Shown in pieces: positions 53,586-61,197 of a stretch of 64,000 nt of DNA; the stretch's first letter is position 1; each line of letters opens with the position of its first letter. Location: the NCBI RefSeq assembly GCF_009295825.1, contig NZ_WHKF01000002.1, forward strand, positions 434,001 to 498,000, in the 5' to 3' direction. The translations under genes were made by a program, and so were the position numbers. Source of the stretch: Marinifilum sp. N1E240 (lineage in GTDB: Bacteria; Bacteroidota; Bacteroidia; Bacteroidales; Marinifilaceae). Under the pieces are notes generated by a model. The model was not told the origin of the DNA. It worked only from the letters and a program-made list of their open reading frames with translations, and made no database searches.

Positions 53586-53612
53586 GATGCTCTCACTCCA
53601 AGTAAGAGTATC
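53586..53612. repeat. Hairpin repeat, copy C2
   Basis: GATGCTCTCACT, CCA, AGTAAGAGTATC: 12-bp stem with one mismatch and one wobble. Direct copy of 53108-53134, placed 8 bp after the DUF3859-like stop. Confidence 0.7.
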
Positions 53613-53624
53613 AATTCGATTAAT

Positions 53625-53651
53625 GAGAGCATCACAGAAAGTGATATTTTC
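53625..53651. repeat. Hairpin repeat, copy C3 (inverted)
   Basis: GAGAGCATCAC, AGAAA, GTGATATTTTC: an 11-bp stem with two wobbles and one mismatch. Its GAGAGCATC is the exact reverse complement of GATGCTCTC in copy C2, so C2 and C3 can also pair with each other. Confidence 0.6.
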
Positions 53652-53812
53652 ATGTGTATTGTGAATGCAATATGAAAATCCTACCTATTAGTTGGTTCAC
53701 TGTCATGCTAATTTTTTTTATAGTATCTTGTCTTAAGCGAAGGGCATACCACAATAATGCGTACTGCTAGTCCTTGTGTTTAATGACTAATATCCATAAA
53801 ATAAATTAGACT

Positions 53813-54088
53813 ATGACCTTAATAGAATTACTTGATATCGCAAAGATTCAGATGAAAGGATTATCAGCTTTAGAAACTCCTGATTTTCGTTTGGAACAGG
53901 CTGAGTATTTGGCAGACGATGACATTTGGGAGATTGTGGTATCCTATTTAATTGAGAATACAAATAAAACGGCAACTCCTTCAGCTGCACTTACCTCGGA
54001 GCACCAATTTTATAGAGTTTATAAAAGGATTAGAATAGATAATGACAAAAATATTGTTGGCTTTTATATCTATGACAGTAAAACATGA
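53813..54088 (+). CDS. Small hypothetical protein
   Basis: 91 aa, no signal peptide or membrane segment. It has an N-terminal helix (MTLIELLDIAKIQMKGLSAL), then beta sequence DDDIWEIVVSYLIENTN and a C-terminal hairpin YRVYKRIRIDNDKNIVGFYI. No family recognised. Acceptable codon pattern, clean intergenic position and a hairpin after the stop support a real gene. Confidence 0.65.
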   Translation: MTLIELLDIAKIQMKGLSALETPDFRLEQAEYLADDDIWEIVVSYLIENTNKTATPSAALTSEHQFYRVYKRIRIDNDKNIVGFYIYDSKT

Positions 54089-54113
54089 TTCGTTTTGACT
54101 TAAATGATAGATA

Positions 54114-54145
54114 TTGGTCACCCGAGCTTTGAGCTGGGAGACCAA
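54114..54145. terminator. Convergent hairpin between small protein gene and purU
   Basis: TTGGTC (54114-54119) and GACCAA (54140-54145) with inner CCC/GGG and AGCT/AGCT pairs and a TTG loop. Strong stem, no T-run on either side. Likely stops transcription from both directions or is an RNA stability element. Confidence 0.5.
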
Positions 54146-54151
54146 ATTACT

Positions 54152-55015
54152 TTAACCAAACACAATCGTTCTTGTTCCATCAACAATAATACGATGTTCT
54201 GCTTTGTAGCTCAATGCACGCGCCAGAACGATTCGTTCCAAATCACGACCTTTACGTATTAAATCGGGAATGGTATCCTTGTGCGTAATTCGCATGATAT
54301 CTTGTTCGATGATTGGTCCTTCGTCTAAATCTGCGGTAACGAAATGGCTGGTTGCACCTATCATTTTAACGCCTCGTTCGTAGGCTTGTTTGTATGGGTT
54401 TCCGCCAACAAATCCAGGTAAAAAAGAGTGATGAATATTGATAATTTTATTGCGATATTCCTGAATAAAATTAGGCGAGAGTACTTGCATGTAACGAGCC
54501 AATACCACCAAATCGATATCGTATTCTTTTAATAAAGCAATCTCCTTAGCTTCCTGTTCAGCCTTTGTTTCTTTTGTAATCGGAAATACATGATAAGGAA
54601 TACTCTGGGCATCGGCAATGTGCTGCAAATCGGGATGATTTGAAATGATCAATGGAATTTCGATATCGTACTCGTTCATATTGTATCGCCACAAAATCTC
54701 TTGCAAGCAATGATCGTATTTGGATACAAAAATGGCTACACGCTGTTTTTGTCCTGAGAATTCTATTCTCCAGTGCGCTTTAAACTCTTTGGCAAATGGT
54801 TCAAAAGCGGTATGCAATTGCGATGCAGGAATGGTAGAATTTTTTAGGTTCCAAACCACACGAAAGGAAAAGAATTCCTGATTTTGATTTACATGCTCAT
54901 CCAAAGCAATGATATTGCCACCACTTTGATAAATAAATTGTGTGATTTTAGCAACAATCCCGTTCTGATCGGGACAAGTTAGAAGTAAATATGCATTTAC
55001 GTTATTTTCAGACAT
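54152..55015 (-). CDS. purU: Formyltetrahydrofolate deformylase
   Basis: 287 aa. It hydrolyses 10-formyl-THF to formate and THF, feeding formate to purine synthesis. N-terminal ACT domain (AYLLLTCPDQNGIVAKITQF) and C-terminal formyl-transferase fold with YDIDLVVLARYMQVLSPNFI, IINIHHSFLPGFVGGNPYKQ, IGATSHFVTADLDEGPIIEQ. The Asn-His-Asp catalytic set is present (in part IHHSFLPGF and DEGPI). Confidence 0.97.
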   Translation of the reverse strand: MSENNVNAYLLLTCPDQNGIVAKITQFIYQSGGNIIALDEHVNQNQEFFSFRVVWNLKNSTIPASQLHTAFEPFAKEFKAHWRIEFSGQKQRVAIFVSKYDHCLQEILWRYNMNEYDIEIPLIISNHPDLQHIADAQSIPYHVFPITKETKAEQEAKEIALLKEYDIDLVVLARYMQVLSPNFIQEYRNKIINIHHSFLPGFVGGNPYKQAYERGVKMIGATSHFVTADLDEGPIIEQDIMRITHKDTIPDLIRKGRDLERIVLARALSYKAEHRIIVDGTRTIVFG

Positions 55016-55085
55016 ATTCGTGCGTATAATTGGTTTTTACTTAAAATTTACGAATTGTCCGTTAGAATTGTATAGGTGTGTATTG

Positions 55086-55093
55086 CAAAAATA
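55086..55093 (-). promoter_or_regulatory. Candidate -7 box of purU
   Basis: On the minus strand TATTTTTG, exact TAnnTTTG, 70 bp before the ATG at 55015. No -33 TTTG seen. Confidence 0.35.
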
Positions 55094-55143
55094 GAAATTT
55101 TACAGGAATATGTATTATTCAGGAGAGAATCTTTCTCTATCTG

Positions 55144-55162
55144 TCAGGTTTTTAAAACCTGA
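55144..55162. repeat. REP-like palindrome, copy B2
   Basis: TCAGGTTTT, T, AAAACCTGA: perfect 9-bp arms, preceded by CTG as in copy B1. Located between the pfk terminator and the purU promoter. Confidence 0.65.
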
Positions 55163-55181
55163 TTGATCTGGATCTATCTAT

Positions 55182-55215
55182 AAAAAAAGCAGCCGAGAAT
55201 TAATCTGGCTGCTTT
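55182..55215 (-). terminator. Rho-independent terminator of pfk
   Basis: Minus strand: AGCAGCC ... GGCTGCT followed by T7 (55182-55188 read as A on the plus strand). 28 bp after the pfk stop. Confidence 0.88.
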
Positions 55216-55242
55216 GTATATTTTAAATCGGGAAAGTTTGAT

Positions 55243-56463
55243 TTATTCCCAGTTCAAGATCTTTTTGAACAAATAGTTCTCAGCATCCGGAAGATATTCT
55301 TTGGCTGCTTCCAAATCTTCTTCAGTTAAATAGTGAAGGTTGTAATTCACTACCGATTGAACTTTTTGGCTATTTACATCTACCAAACGAGGTTTCACTT
55401 TTCCATTTTCATCTTCTACATCTTTTAGGAACAATGGAGAAGCATCCCCTTTAGGATCAACAGTAACCATACATTTCGAATGACCTTGTTTGAAAAGTGT
55501 GTAAACACCATCACCCAATAAAGTACAAAGACTTAAATCGAAACCGATAGGTCGGCAGCAACGCAAACCAAATCCTAACTCAACCGGACGAGTTCCGATG
55601 TTCAATCCGTAAGATTTAATTTTACGCTGAATAAGCATATTGAAAACATGAGATTTACTCACGTTAAACAATTCAGGATGACCGTGTGCATCGTATGTAA
55701 AGTTAACACCTGTACTTTCAATTTCTTCATCACTCATAAAATGGAAAACACCTTCGCTGATTACTGCGGCACCATAGTTCAAGCCTAGAATTCTACGTTT
55801 AATGATAGATGAGATAACTAATTGAGCGATTTTGTCGGCAGAGATATCAGTTTTATTAAACATCTCAGGAATGATGATCATAGGAAAATGACAAGCTGCA
55901 CCAATACCAAATGCAAGGTGACCCGCTTCGCGTCCCATGGCAGCTAAAACAAACCAGTTCTGAGATGTTCTTGCATCTTCGTAAACGGTAGTTGCAATTT
56001 TTACACCTTCATCTTTTGCCGAATGGAATCCAAATGTAGGACTTCCCTCTGGCAATGGTAAATCGTTATCAATGGTTTTAGGAACATGAATGTTTGAGAT
56101 ATTCACATTGTTATCGCCTAAGTATTTGCTAATTCTGTTGGCAGTAGAGGCAGTATCGTCACCACCTACAGTAACCAAAAGCTTCACATTGTTCTCAACA
56201 AAGAATTTAGTTGTAAAATCACTATCCTTTGGCTTAAAGCGACTCATTTTTAGATGAGAACCACCTTTGGTGAAAATGCCATCAAGAGTTGCGAAATCAA
56301 GTTCTTCCATCTTACGATCTTCCGAGAAAAGACCTTTATATCCTTCGTGCAAACCGATTACTCTGTAACCGTTTCTTAAAAACACTTTCCCAACACTACT
56401 TATTACGGTATTAATCCCAGGAGCCGGACCGCCACCACACAAAATTACAACAGAATCTTTCAT
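55243..56463 (-). CDS. Phosphofructokinase, pyrophosphate-dependent type
   Basis: 406 aa. N-terminal motif ILCGGGPAPGINTVISSVG. The two positions that set phosphoryl donor are LVTVGGDDTAST (Asp103, where ATP enzymes have Gly) and HVPKTIDNDLPLP (Lys129, where ATP enzymes have Gly). Both are the pyrophosphate-using signature, so I predict reversible PPi-dependent conversion of fructose 6-phosphate to fructose 1,6-bisphosphate. Sugar-binding AMGREAGHLAFGIGAA also fits. A perfect -7 box lies upstream (56527). Confidence 0.93.
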   Translation of the reverse strand: MKDSVVILCGGGPAPGINTVISSVGKVFLRNGYRVIGLHEGYKGLFSEDRKMEELDFATLDGIFTKGGSHLKMSRFKPKDSDFTTKFFVENNVKLLVTVGGDDTASTANRISKYLGDNNVNISNIHVPKTIDNDLPLPEGSPTFGFHSAKDEGVKIATTVYEDARTSQNWFVLAAMGREAGHLAFGIGAACHFPMIIIPEMFNKTDISADKIAQLVISSIIKRRILGLNYGAAVISEGVFHFMSDEEIESTGVNFTYDAHGHPELFNVSKSHVFNMLIQRKIKSYGLNIGTRPVELGFGLRCCRPIGFDLSLCTLLGDGVYTLFKQGHSKCMVTVDPKGDASPLFLKDVEDENGKVKPRLVDVNSQKVQSVVNYNLHYLTEEDLEAAKEYLPDAENYLFKKILNWE

Positions 56464-56526
56464 TTTTTTGTATCAATTTTTGGGATCAAGTAATACTTTG
56501 GTATCCCATTTTTTTTTAAGATGCGC

Positions 56527-56534
56527 CAAAGATA
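56527..56534 (-). promoter_or_regulatory. Candidate -7 box of pfk
   Basis: On the minus strand TATCTTTG, exact TAnnTTTG, 63 bp before the ATG at 56463. No good -33 element. Confidence 0.5.
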
Positions 56535-56656
56535 TATGTTTTGATTTGATATACTGAGGAAGAAGAATGAAATATTAAACAGTTTTCTAGAAATTAAAGT
56601 CGTGTTAGAACAAATAGTGATGTTCGCTTGTATTAAGGCTAGGCTAAATAATACTT

Positions 56657-56728
56657 GGATAGGATAGAATTTAAAACGATTATTAGTTCTTGAACAAAAA
56701 GGTTTTAGGGGGTAATTCTATTCTATCC
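56657..56728. repeat. 72-bp inverted-repeat element
   Basis: GGATAGGATAGAATT (56657-56671) and AATTCTATTCTATCC (56714-56728) are reverse complements at 14 of 15 positions, with 42 bp between. No ORF inside. It could be a regulatory stem, or a minute MITE-like relic; no target-site duplication was established. Confidence 0.6.
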
Positions 56729-56880
56729 ATTCTAAGCAATTGACAAATTGAATTTTGAAAAATCTTTTCATCTACAACGTGAATATATTTTGTAAAGCCA
56801 TGTCATTGTGTTAAATTTATGGGCGACACCACTTTCCATACTTAATATCAAAAGTATTTCTAATCTATTTTTAACACATT

Positions 56881-58806
56881 ATGAATCGTAGTTATTTTAT
56901 TTTGTTTGTCTTTTTATTCGCATTAGCTGCCTGTCAGCCAGAAAAAAAAGAAATTAATGTCCCATCTTACTCTATTGAGCAATTTTACAAAAACAAGAGT
57001 GTAAGTGGAGGTAGTTTTTCGAGTGATAAATCGAAATTGTTAGTTAGTAGTAACGAAACGGGTATTTATAACCTGTTTGAGATTCCAGTTGATGGATCTG
57101 CAGCTAAGCAATTGACTTCTTCGGAAAAGGAATCCTACTTTGCGATTTCCTATTTTCCAAACAGTGATAAAGTTTTGTTTTCAGCGGATCAGGGTGGAAA
57201 TGAAAACAATCACATTTACATGAGAGATGAAGAAGGCAATATAACCGATCTTACACCATTTGAAGGTGCAAAAGCAGGTTTCTGGGGTTGGGATCGTGAT
57301 GAAAAATCATTCTATTATCAGTGTAATAAAAGAAATCCTAGATATATGGATTTGTATCAGGTAAGTTTAGAATCGATTCTTGATGGTAAGCCAAAAGCTA
57401 AGTTGTTGTATACCAATAACGATGGTTTAGATGTTTCTGCTAAAAGTAAGAACAACAGATACCTTGCACTAACACAAAGCATTACTACCAATAACAACGA
57501 GATGTATTTGTACGACAGACGTACAGGTAAAAAGATTCATATTTCTGAACACACTGGAGATGCAAAGTACAATCCTCAGTTTTTTAGTTTAGATCACAAA
57601 TACCTTTACTATTTGTGTAACGAAGATTCTGATTTCGTATATCTTACTAAATATGATATTGCAACTGGTGAGAAAGCGATGGTTTACAAAACCGATTGGG
57701 ATGTTTGGTATGCTTATGACAGTTATCTAGAAAATTACCGAATTATAGGTATCAATCAGGATGGTAAAACGAATGTTAAAATGATTGAAAAAGCTACCGG
57801 AAATGAAGTTCAACTTCCTAATATTAGTGGTGGTGATATTAAATCGGTAAGCTTAACCAAAGATGAGCAGCGTGTTCGTTTGGTAGTTGGTACTTCGGTT
57901 TCCCCAAACAATATTTATGTGTTTGATATGGGAGATAAAGAGGCTCGTAAATTGACCGAAACACTGAACCCTGAAATTGATCCGGCTAATTTGGTTGAAG
58001 CGAAAGTAGTTCGTTACGAATCTTTCGATGGTTTGCAAATTCCAGCTATTTATTACCAACCTAAAGTTGCAAGTGCAGATCGTAAGGTTCCTGCCTTAGT
58101 TTGGGTACACGGTGGACCAGGTGGACAATCGAGAGTTGGTTATTTTTCTTTGATACAATACATGGTAAATCAGGGATATGCTGTTCTTGCAGTAAACAAT
58201 CGTGGAAGTAGCGGGTATGGTAAGCAATTTTATGCTATGGATGATAAAAAGCACGGTGATGTTGACTTAAAAGATTGTATTTGGGCAAAAAAATATTTGA
58301 TTGGAACAGGAGTTGTTGACGAAAATAAGATTGGAATCATTGGTGGTTCGTATGGTGGTTACATGACAATGGCTGCATTAACTTATGCACCGGAAGAATT
58401 CAAAGTAGGTGTTAATATTTTTGGTGTAACCAATTGGTTACGTACATTAAAATCTATTCCTCCATACTGGGAATCATTCCGTAAAGCTTTATATGCTGAA
58501 ATGGGAGATCCTAATACAGCTGATTCGGTAGCTCTTTATAACAAGTCTCCATTGTTCTTTGCAGATAAAGTTACTAAGCCTTTAATGGTATTACAGGGAG
58601 CAAATGATGTTCGTGTATTGCAAGTTGAATCTGATGAAATTGTAGATGCAGTTAAAAAGAACAATGTGCCTGTAGAATACATTGTGTTCGACGATGAAGG
58701 TCACGGATTTAGAAAGAAAGAGAATGAAATTAAAGGATATGGACAAATTGTAACATTCCTTGATAAATATTTATTGGAGAAGAAGGAAACAACAAAACCT
58801 GAATAA
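56881..58806 (+). CDS. S9-family peptidase (prolyl oligopeptidase type) lipoprotein
   Basis: 641 aa. Lipoprotein signal ILFVFLFALAAC. Residues about 30-375 form a beta-propeller (KQLTSSEKESYFAISYFPNS and similar PD40-like repeats). The C-terminal alpha/beta hydrolase has VPALVWVHGGPGGQSRVGY, nucleophile Ser490 in IIGGSYGGYMTM, the Asp in QGANDVRVLQVES and the His in DEGHGFRKKENE. Probably an acylaminoacyl or dipeptidyl peptidase in the envelope. Confidence 0.95.
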   Translation: MNRSYFILFVFLFALAACQPEKKEINVPSYSIEQFYKNKSVSGGSFSSDKSKLLVSSNETGIYNLFEIPVDGSAAKQLTSSEKESYFAISYFPNSDKVLFSADQGGNENNHIYMRDEEGNITDLTPFEGAKAGFWGWDRDEKSFYYQCNKRNPRYMDLYQVSLESILDGKPKAKLLYTNNDGLDVSAKSKNNRYLALTQSITTNNNEMYLYDRRTGKKIHISEHTGDAKYNPQFFSLDHKYLYYLCNEDSDFVYLTKYDIATGEKAMVYKTDWDVWYAYDSYLENYRIIGINQDGKTNVKMIEKATGNEVQLPNISGGDIKSVSLTKDEQRVRLVVGTSVSPNNIYVFDMGDKEARKLTETLNPEIDPANLVEAKVVRYESFDGLQIPAIYYQPKVASADRKVPALVWVHGGPGGQSRVGYFSLIQYMVNQGYAVLAVNNRGSSGYGKQFYAMDDKKHGDVDLKDCIWAKKYLIGTGVVDENKIGIIGGSYGGYMTMAALTYAPEEFKVGVNIFGVTNWLRTLKSIPPYWESFRKALYAEMGDPNTADSVALYNKSPLFFADKVTKPLMVLQGANDVRVLQVESDEIVDAVKKNNVPVEYIVFDDEGHGFRKKENEIKGYGQIVTFLDKYLLEKKETTKPE

Positions 58807-58823
58807 TAAGATTGTTAAAAAAT

Positions 58824-58858
58824 AAATGCCGCGAAATAAATTTCGCGGCATTTTTATT
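58824..58858. terminator. Bidirectional Rho-independent terminator
   Basis: Perfect 14-bp inverted repeat (58824-58837 and 58840-58853) with CCGCGAAAT core, T-run on the plus side and an A-rich flank that serves as T-run for the minus strand. Separates the S9 gene from the convergent superoxide reductase gene. Confidence 0.95.
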
Positions 58859-58917
58859 GTTAGTAATAATGAGAGTATTTAATTATTGCAAATCTCTCAT
58901 TATAATCTATGAAAGTA

Positions 58918-59298
58918 CTATTCTGAAATTTCTACCAATTTCTCATCTGAATGCCAAAGACCATGCTTTGTGCAGAAAGCTGTAGCAGTCAATTTCATTT
59001 TACGGCTTGGAACAACGTAAAAATCAACTTCAGCTTGATTTGCTTCACCACCTAAAATACCAGTCGAAAAGTTAGCTTGTGTCAACATTTTTTCACCATC
59101 CCAAAGCTGAACCCAGGCAACATAGTGATCAAAATCATCTGGATGTGCATAAGCATCACCAATTTTCACTTTCACCTTAAATTTTTCACCTTTTTTAGCT
59201 GCTTCATCACAGTGAATGAATGCTGAGTGTCTGTCGATATAGTCTTTTTTAGCTTCACCTTCGATTGTGGTGATGTCTTGGTATGTATTAATTTTCAT
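58918..59298 (-). CDS. Superoxide reductase (neelaredoxin-type)
   Basis: 126 aa, a single centre-II domain without the desulforedoxin part. Expected iron ligands are all present: His in DRHSAFIH, two His in YAHPDDFDHYVAWVQLW, and the Cys/His pair in FCTKHGLW. It reduces superoxide to peroxide without making O2, typical of anaerobes and microaerophiles. The common EKHxP loop, whose Lys helps catalysis, reads DRHSA here, with Arg in place of Lys. Downstream of and close to a peroxiredoxin gene (62 bp), which would remove the peroxide made. Confidence 0.92.
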   Translation of the reverse strand: MKINTYQDITTIEGEAKKDYIDRHSAFIHCDEAAKKGEKFKVKVKIGDAYAHPDDFDHYVAWVQLWDGEKMLTQANFSTGILGGEANQAEVDFYVVPSRKMKLTATAFCTKHGLWHSDEKLVEISE

Positions 59299-59322
59299 AT
59301 GTTTTGTTTTTTTGATTTATGC

Positions 59323-59337
59323 CGAATTTAATTCGGA
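59323..59337 (-). other. Short palindrome between peroxiredoxin and SOR genes
   Basis: CCGAATT, one base, AATTCGG (7-bp arms). It lies in the 62-bp intercistronic gap. No T-run follows on the minus strand, so it may be an mRNA processing or operator site. Confidence 0.4.
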
Positions 59338-59360
59338 GTAAGAGTTTAATTTATCGTTTA

Positions 59361-59990
59361 TTATTTGCTTAAGTATTCAGCAACACCTTCTGCAGTAGCT
59401 TGCATTGCTTCTTCACCTTTGCTCCAGTTAGCTGGACAAACTTCGCCATTTTCTTCGAAGTGGTGAAGAGCATCTACCATACGAATTGCTTCATCAACAT
59501 TTCTTCCCAATGGAAGATCGTTAATAACACTATGACGAACAACACCATTCTTATCGATTAAGAAAAGACCACGGTAAGCTACAGGAGCACCAGTAGAAGT
59601 TGCATTTCCATCAGCATCGTAATCGTACTCAGAAGCCAAAACCCCATAGTTTTCAGAAATTGTTTTTGAAAGGTCGGCAACTAATGGATAAGTAACTCCC
59701 TTGATACCACCTTTATTTCTTTCTGTATTTAACCATGCAAAGTGAGAATATTCTGAATCAACAGAACAACCAACTACAGCAACATTTCTTTTCTCAAACT
59801 CAGCAAGTTTATCTTGAAAAGCAATTAACTCTGTTGGACAAACGAAAGTAAAATCAAGAGGGTAGAAAAAGAATACTACTTCTTGCTTTCCTACGAATTG
59901 ATCTAATGAAAATCCTTCAACAATTTGATTTCCTTTGATAACTGCATTTGCTTGAAAAGACGGCGCTTTTTTTCCGATTAATGTTTGCAT
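59361..59990 (-). CDS. Typical 2-Cys peroxiredoxin (AhpC/Prx1 type)
   Basis: 209 aa. Peroxidatic Cys51 in FYPLDFTFVCPTELIAF; resolving Cys in NGEVCPANWSKGEE near residue 178; the C-terminal helix with AEGVAEYLSK is complete. It reduces hydrogen and organic peroxides. A full -33/-7 promoter precedes it (60038-60069). No AhpF or thioredoxin reductase gene is adjacent. Confidence 0.96.
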   Translation of the reverse strand: MQTLIGKKAPSFQANAVIKGNQIVEGFSLDQFVGKQEVVFFFYPLDFTFVCPTELIAFQDKLAEFEKRNVAVVGCSVDSEYSHFAWLNTERNKGGIKGVTYPLVADLSKTISENYGVLASEYDYDADGNATSTGAPVAYRGLFLIDKNGVVRHSVINDLPLGRNVDEAIRMVDALHHFEENGEVCPANWSKGEEAMQATAEGVAEYLSK

Positions 59991-60328
59991 TGTGTTACTA
60001 TTTTAAAGTTTATTATTTTTCTTGTTTTGAACTTTTACAAATGTAGAATTGATTTGAATAACGCACAAATTATATTAATCAATATTCTTTATATCACTAT
60101 CGAGAGAATTAATATCGTGAGTAAGAAAAGAATGAAATATTCAGATTTCCAGAGATATCCATAATCAGTTCAATTATCAAGAGTTTTGAAAGTTAATTTT
60201 AAGCGATAATTTTTAGTTTTGTAAAAGTTACGACAATTCCTTTAGATTAAAGATCAGATATAGTTTTTAAATGTGATGTTTGAAACTAAATGTTGACAAT
60301 TGAGAAGTAATAGGGAAAAAACATTTAT
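59991..60328. other. Divergent intergenic region (peroxiredoxin / esterase)
   Basis: 338 bp, no gene. Holds the peroxiredoxin promoter (60038-60069, minus) and a possible -7 box for the esterase gene (TAGTTTTG, 60214-60221, plus, about 108 bp before its ATG). No repeat seen. Confidence 0.6.
60038..60069 (-). promoter_or_regulatory. Peroxiredoxin promoter, full Bacteroidota consensus
   Basis: On the minus strand TTTG (60066-60069), 20-nt spacer, TACATTTG (60038-60045). Both boxes match the consensus exactly and the spacing is right. The leader would be about 40 nt. This is the best promoter match in the window. Confidence 0.8.
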
Positions 60329-61141
60329 ATGAAAGTAAGATTCGACGATATTGATCAGATCACTGATTTTAATAATTGTGCAGGAAAAATAAGCATATCC
60401 ATATTTAAAAGTGAGAAAAGGTCTTGGGTGCCGTATTTTGTTTATTTGCCACCGGAATGGGATACTTCCAGTAATTATCCTTTGATTCTGTTTATGCATG
60501 GACAAGGAGGAGATGAAACTACATTTAAAAAGTATGTGCGGGTAGAACAATTGAACAAATGGATTTCAGATGGCGAGATTGAACCTATTGTAATTGTTGG
60601 AGTAAGAGGTGATAATGATCGTGATAGTGTACAATGGTTTACTGAAGAAAATGAATCATTAATTGTAGGAGATTTGGTGGGAGAGCTTGTCAATTATTGC
60701 AGAGATAAATTTAAAGCAGGAATAGGAGATAGGAATGTTTCGATTGAAGGTCACTCAAGAGGTGCAGCTGGTGCTATTCATTACTATTTAAAGTATCCGG
60801 GGAAGTTTGCTTCTGTTGTTGGAATGGGTTATGTTAGTGATTATACGCTTAATAATAATTGTATATTGGCAAAAAACAATATTGATACGCTTCAAAATAA
60901 ATCAGTACCATTTCGATTGGAGATAGGCACAGAGGATAGTTTTGTTAGTACCAAGAATAGGAGATGTATTTACGATTTGCATGATTGTTTGAATGCATTG
61001 GATTTGGAGCACGAGTTTGAAGTTTTACATGGAGTTGAACATGGTTTCGATACTTTTTGGAACTATTTTACCGACGAAGGAATAGTAAATGGTTTATCTC
61101 ATTTAAAATTTCATGAAAAAGCAAGAAAGAATAGTAAATAG
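60329..61141 (+). CDS. Cytoplasmic alpha/beta-hydrolase (esterase-like)
   Basis: 270 aa, no signal peptide. YFVYLPPEWDTSSNYPLILF and FMHGQGGDETT form the oxyanion region; nucleophile Ser in VSIEGHSRGAAGAIHYYLK; an Asp near GTEDSFVS and the His in HGVEHGFDTFW complete the triad. Resembles the esterase-D/PHB-depolymerase-like hydrolases. Substrate unknown. Confidence 0.85.
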   Translation: MKVRFDDIDQITDFNNCAGKISISIFKSEKRSWVPYFVYLPPEWDTSSNYPLILFMHGQGGDETTFKKYVRVEQLNKWISDGEIEPIVIVGVRGDNDRDSVQWFTEENESLIVGDLVGELVNYCRDKFKAGIGDRNVSIEGHSRGAAGAIHYYLKYPGKFASVVGMGYVSDYTLNNNCILAKNNIDTLQNKSVPFRLEIGTEDSFVSTKNRRCIYDLHDCLNALDLEHEFEVLHGVEHGFDTFWNYFTDEGIVNGLSHLKFHEKARKNSK

Positions 61142-61197
61142 TTCAAATACTGCTTAATTTAGGAATAATTATTGTTACAATTAGCTAAAAAAAATCT

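Larger units (their letters stand above)
56464..56880. other. Divergent intergenic region (pfk / S9 peptidase)
   Basis: 417 bp without a gene. Contents: a 6-bp hairpin in the pfk leader (TGGGAT 56481-56486 with ATCCCA 56503-56508), the pfk -7 box (56527-56534), a 72-bp inverted-repeat element (56657-56728) and no clear promoter for the S9 gene. Confidence 0.6.

Noticed and set aside
53339-53653. 104-codon minus-strand frame over the DUF3859-like gene
   Set aside because: Runs through the hairpin repeats and opposite a better-supported gene.
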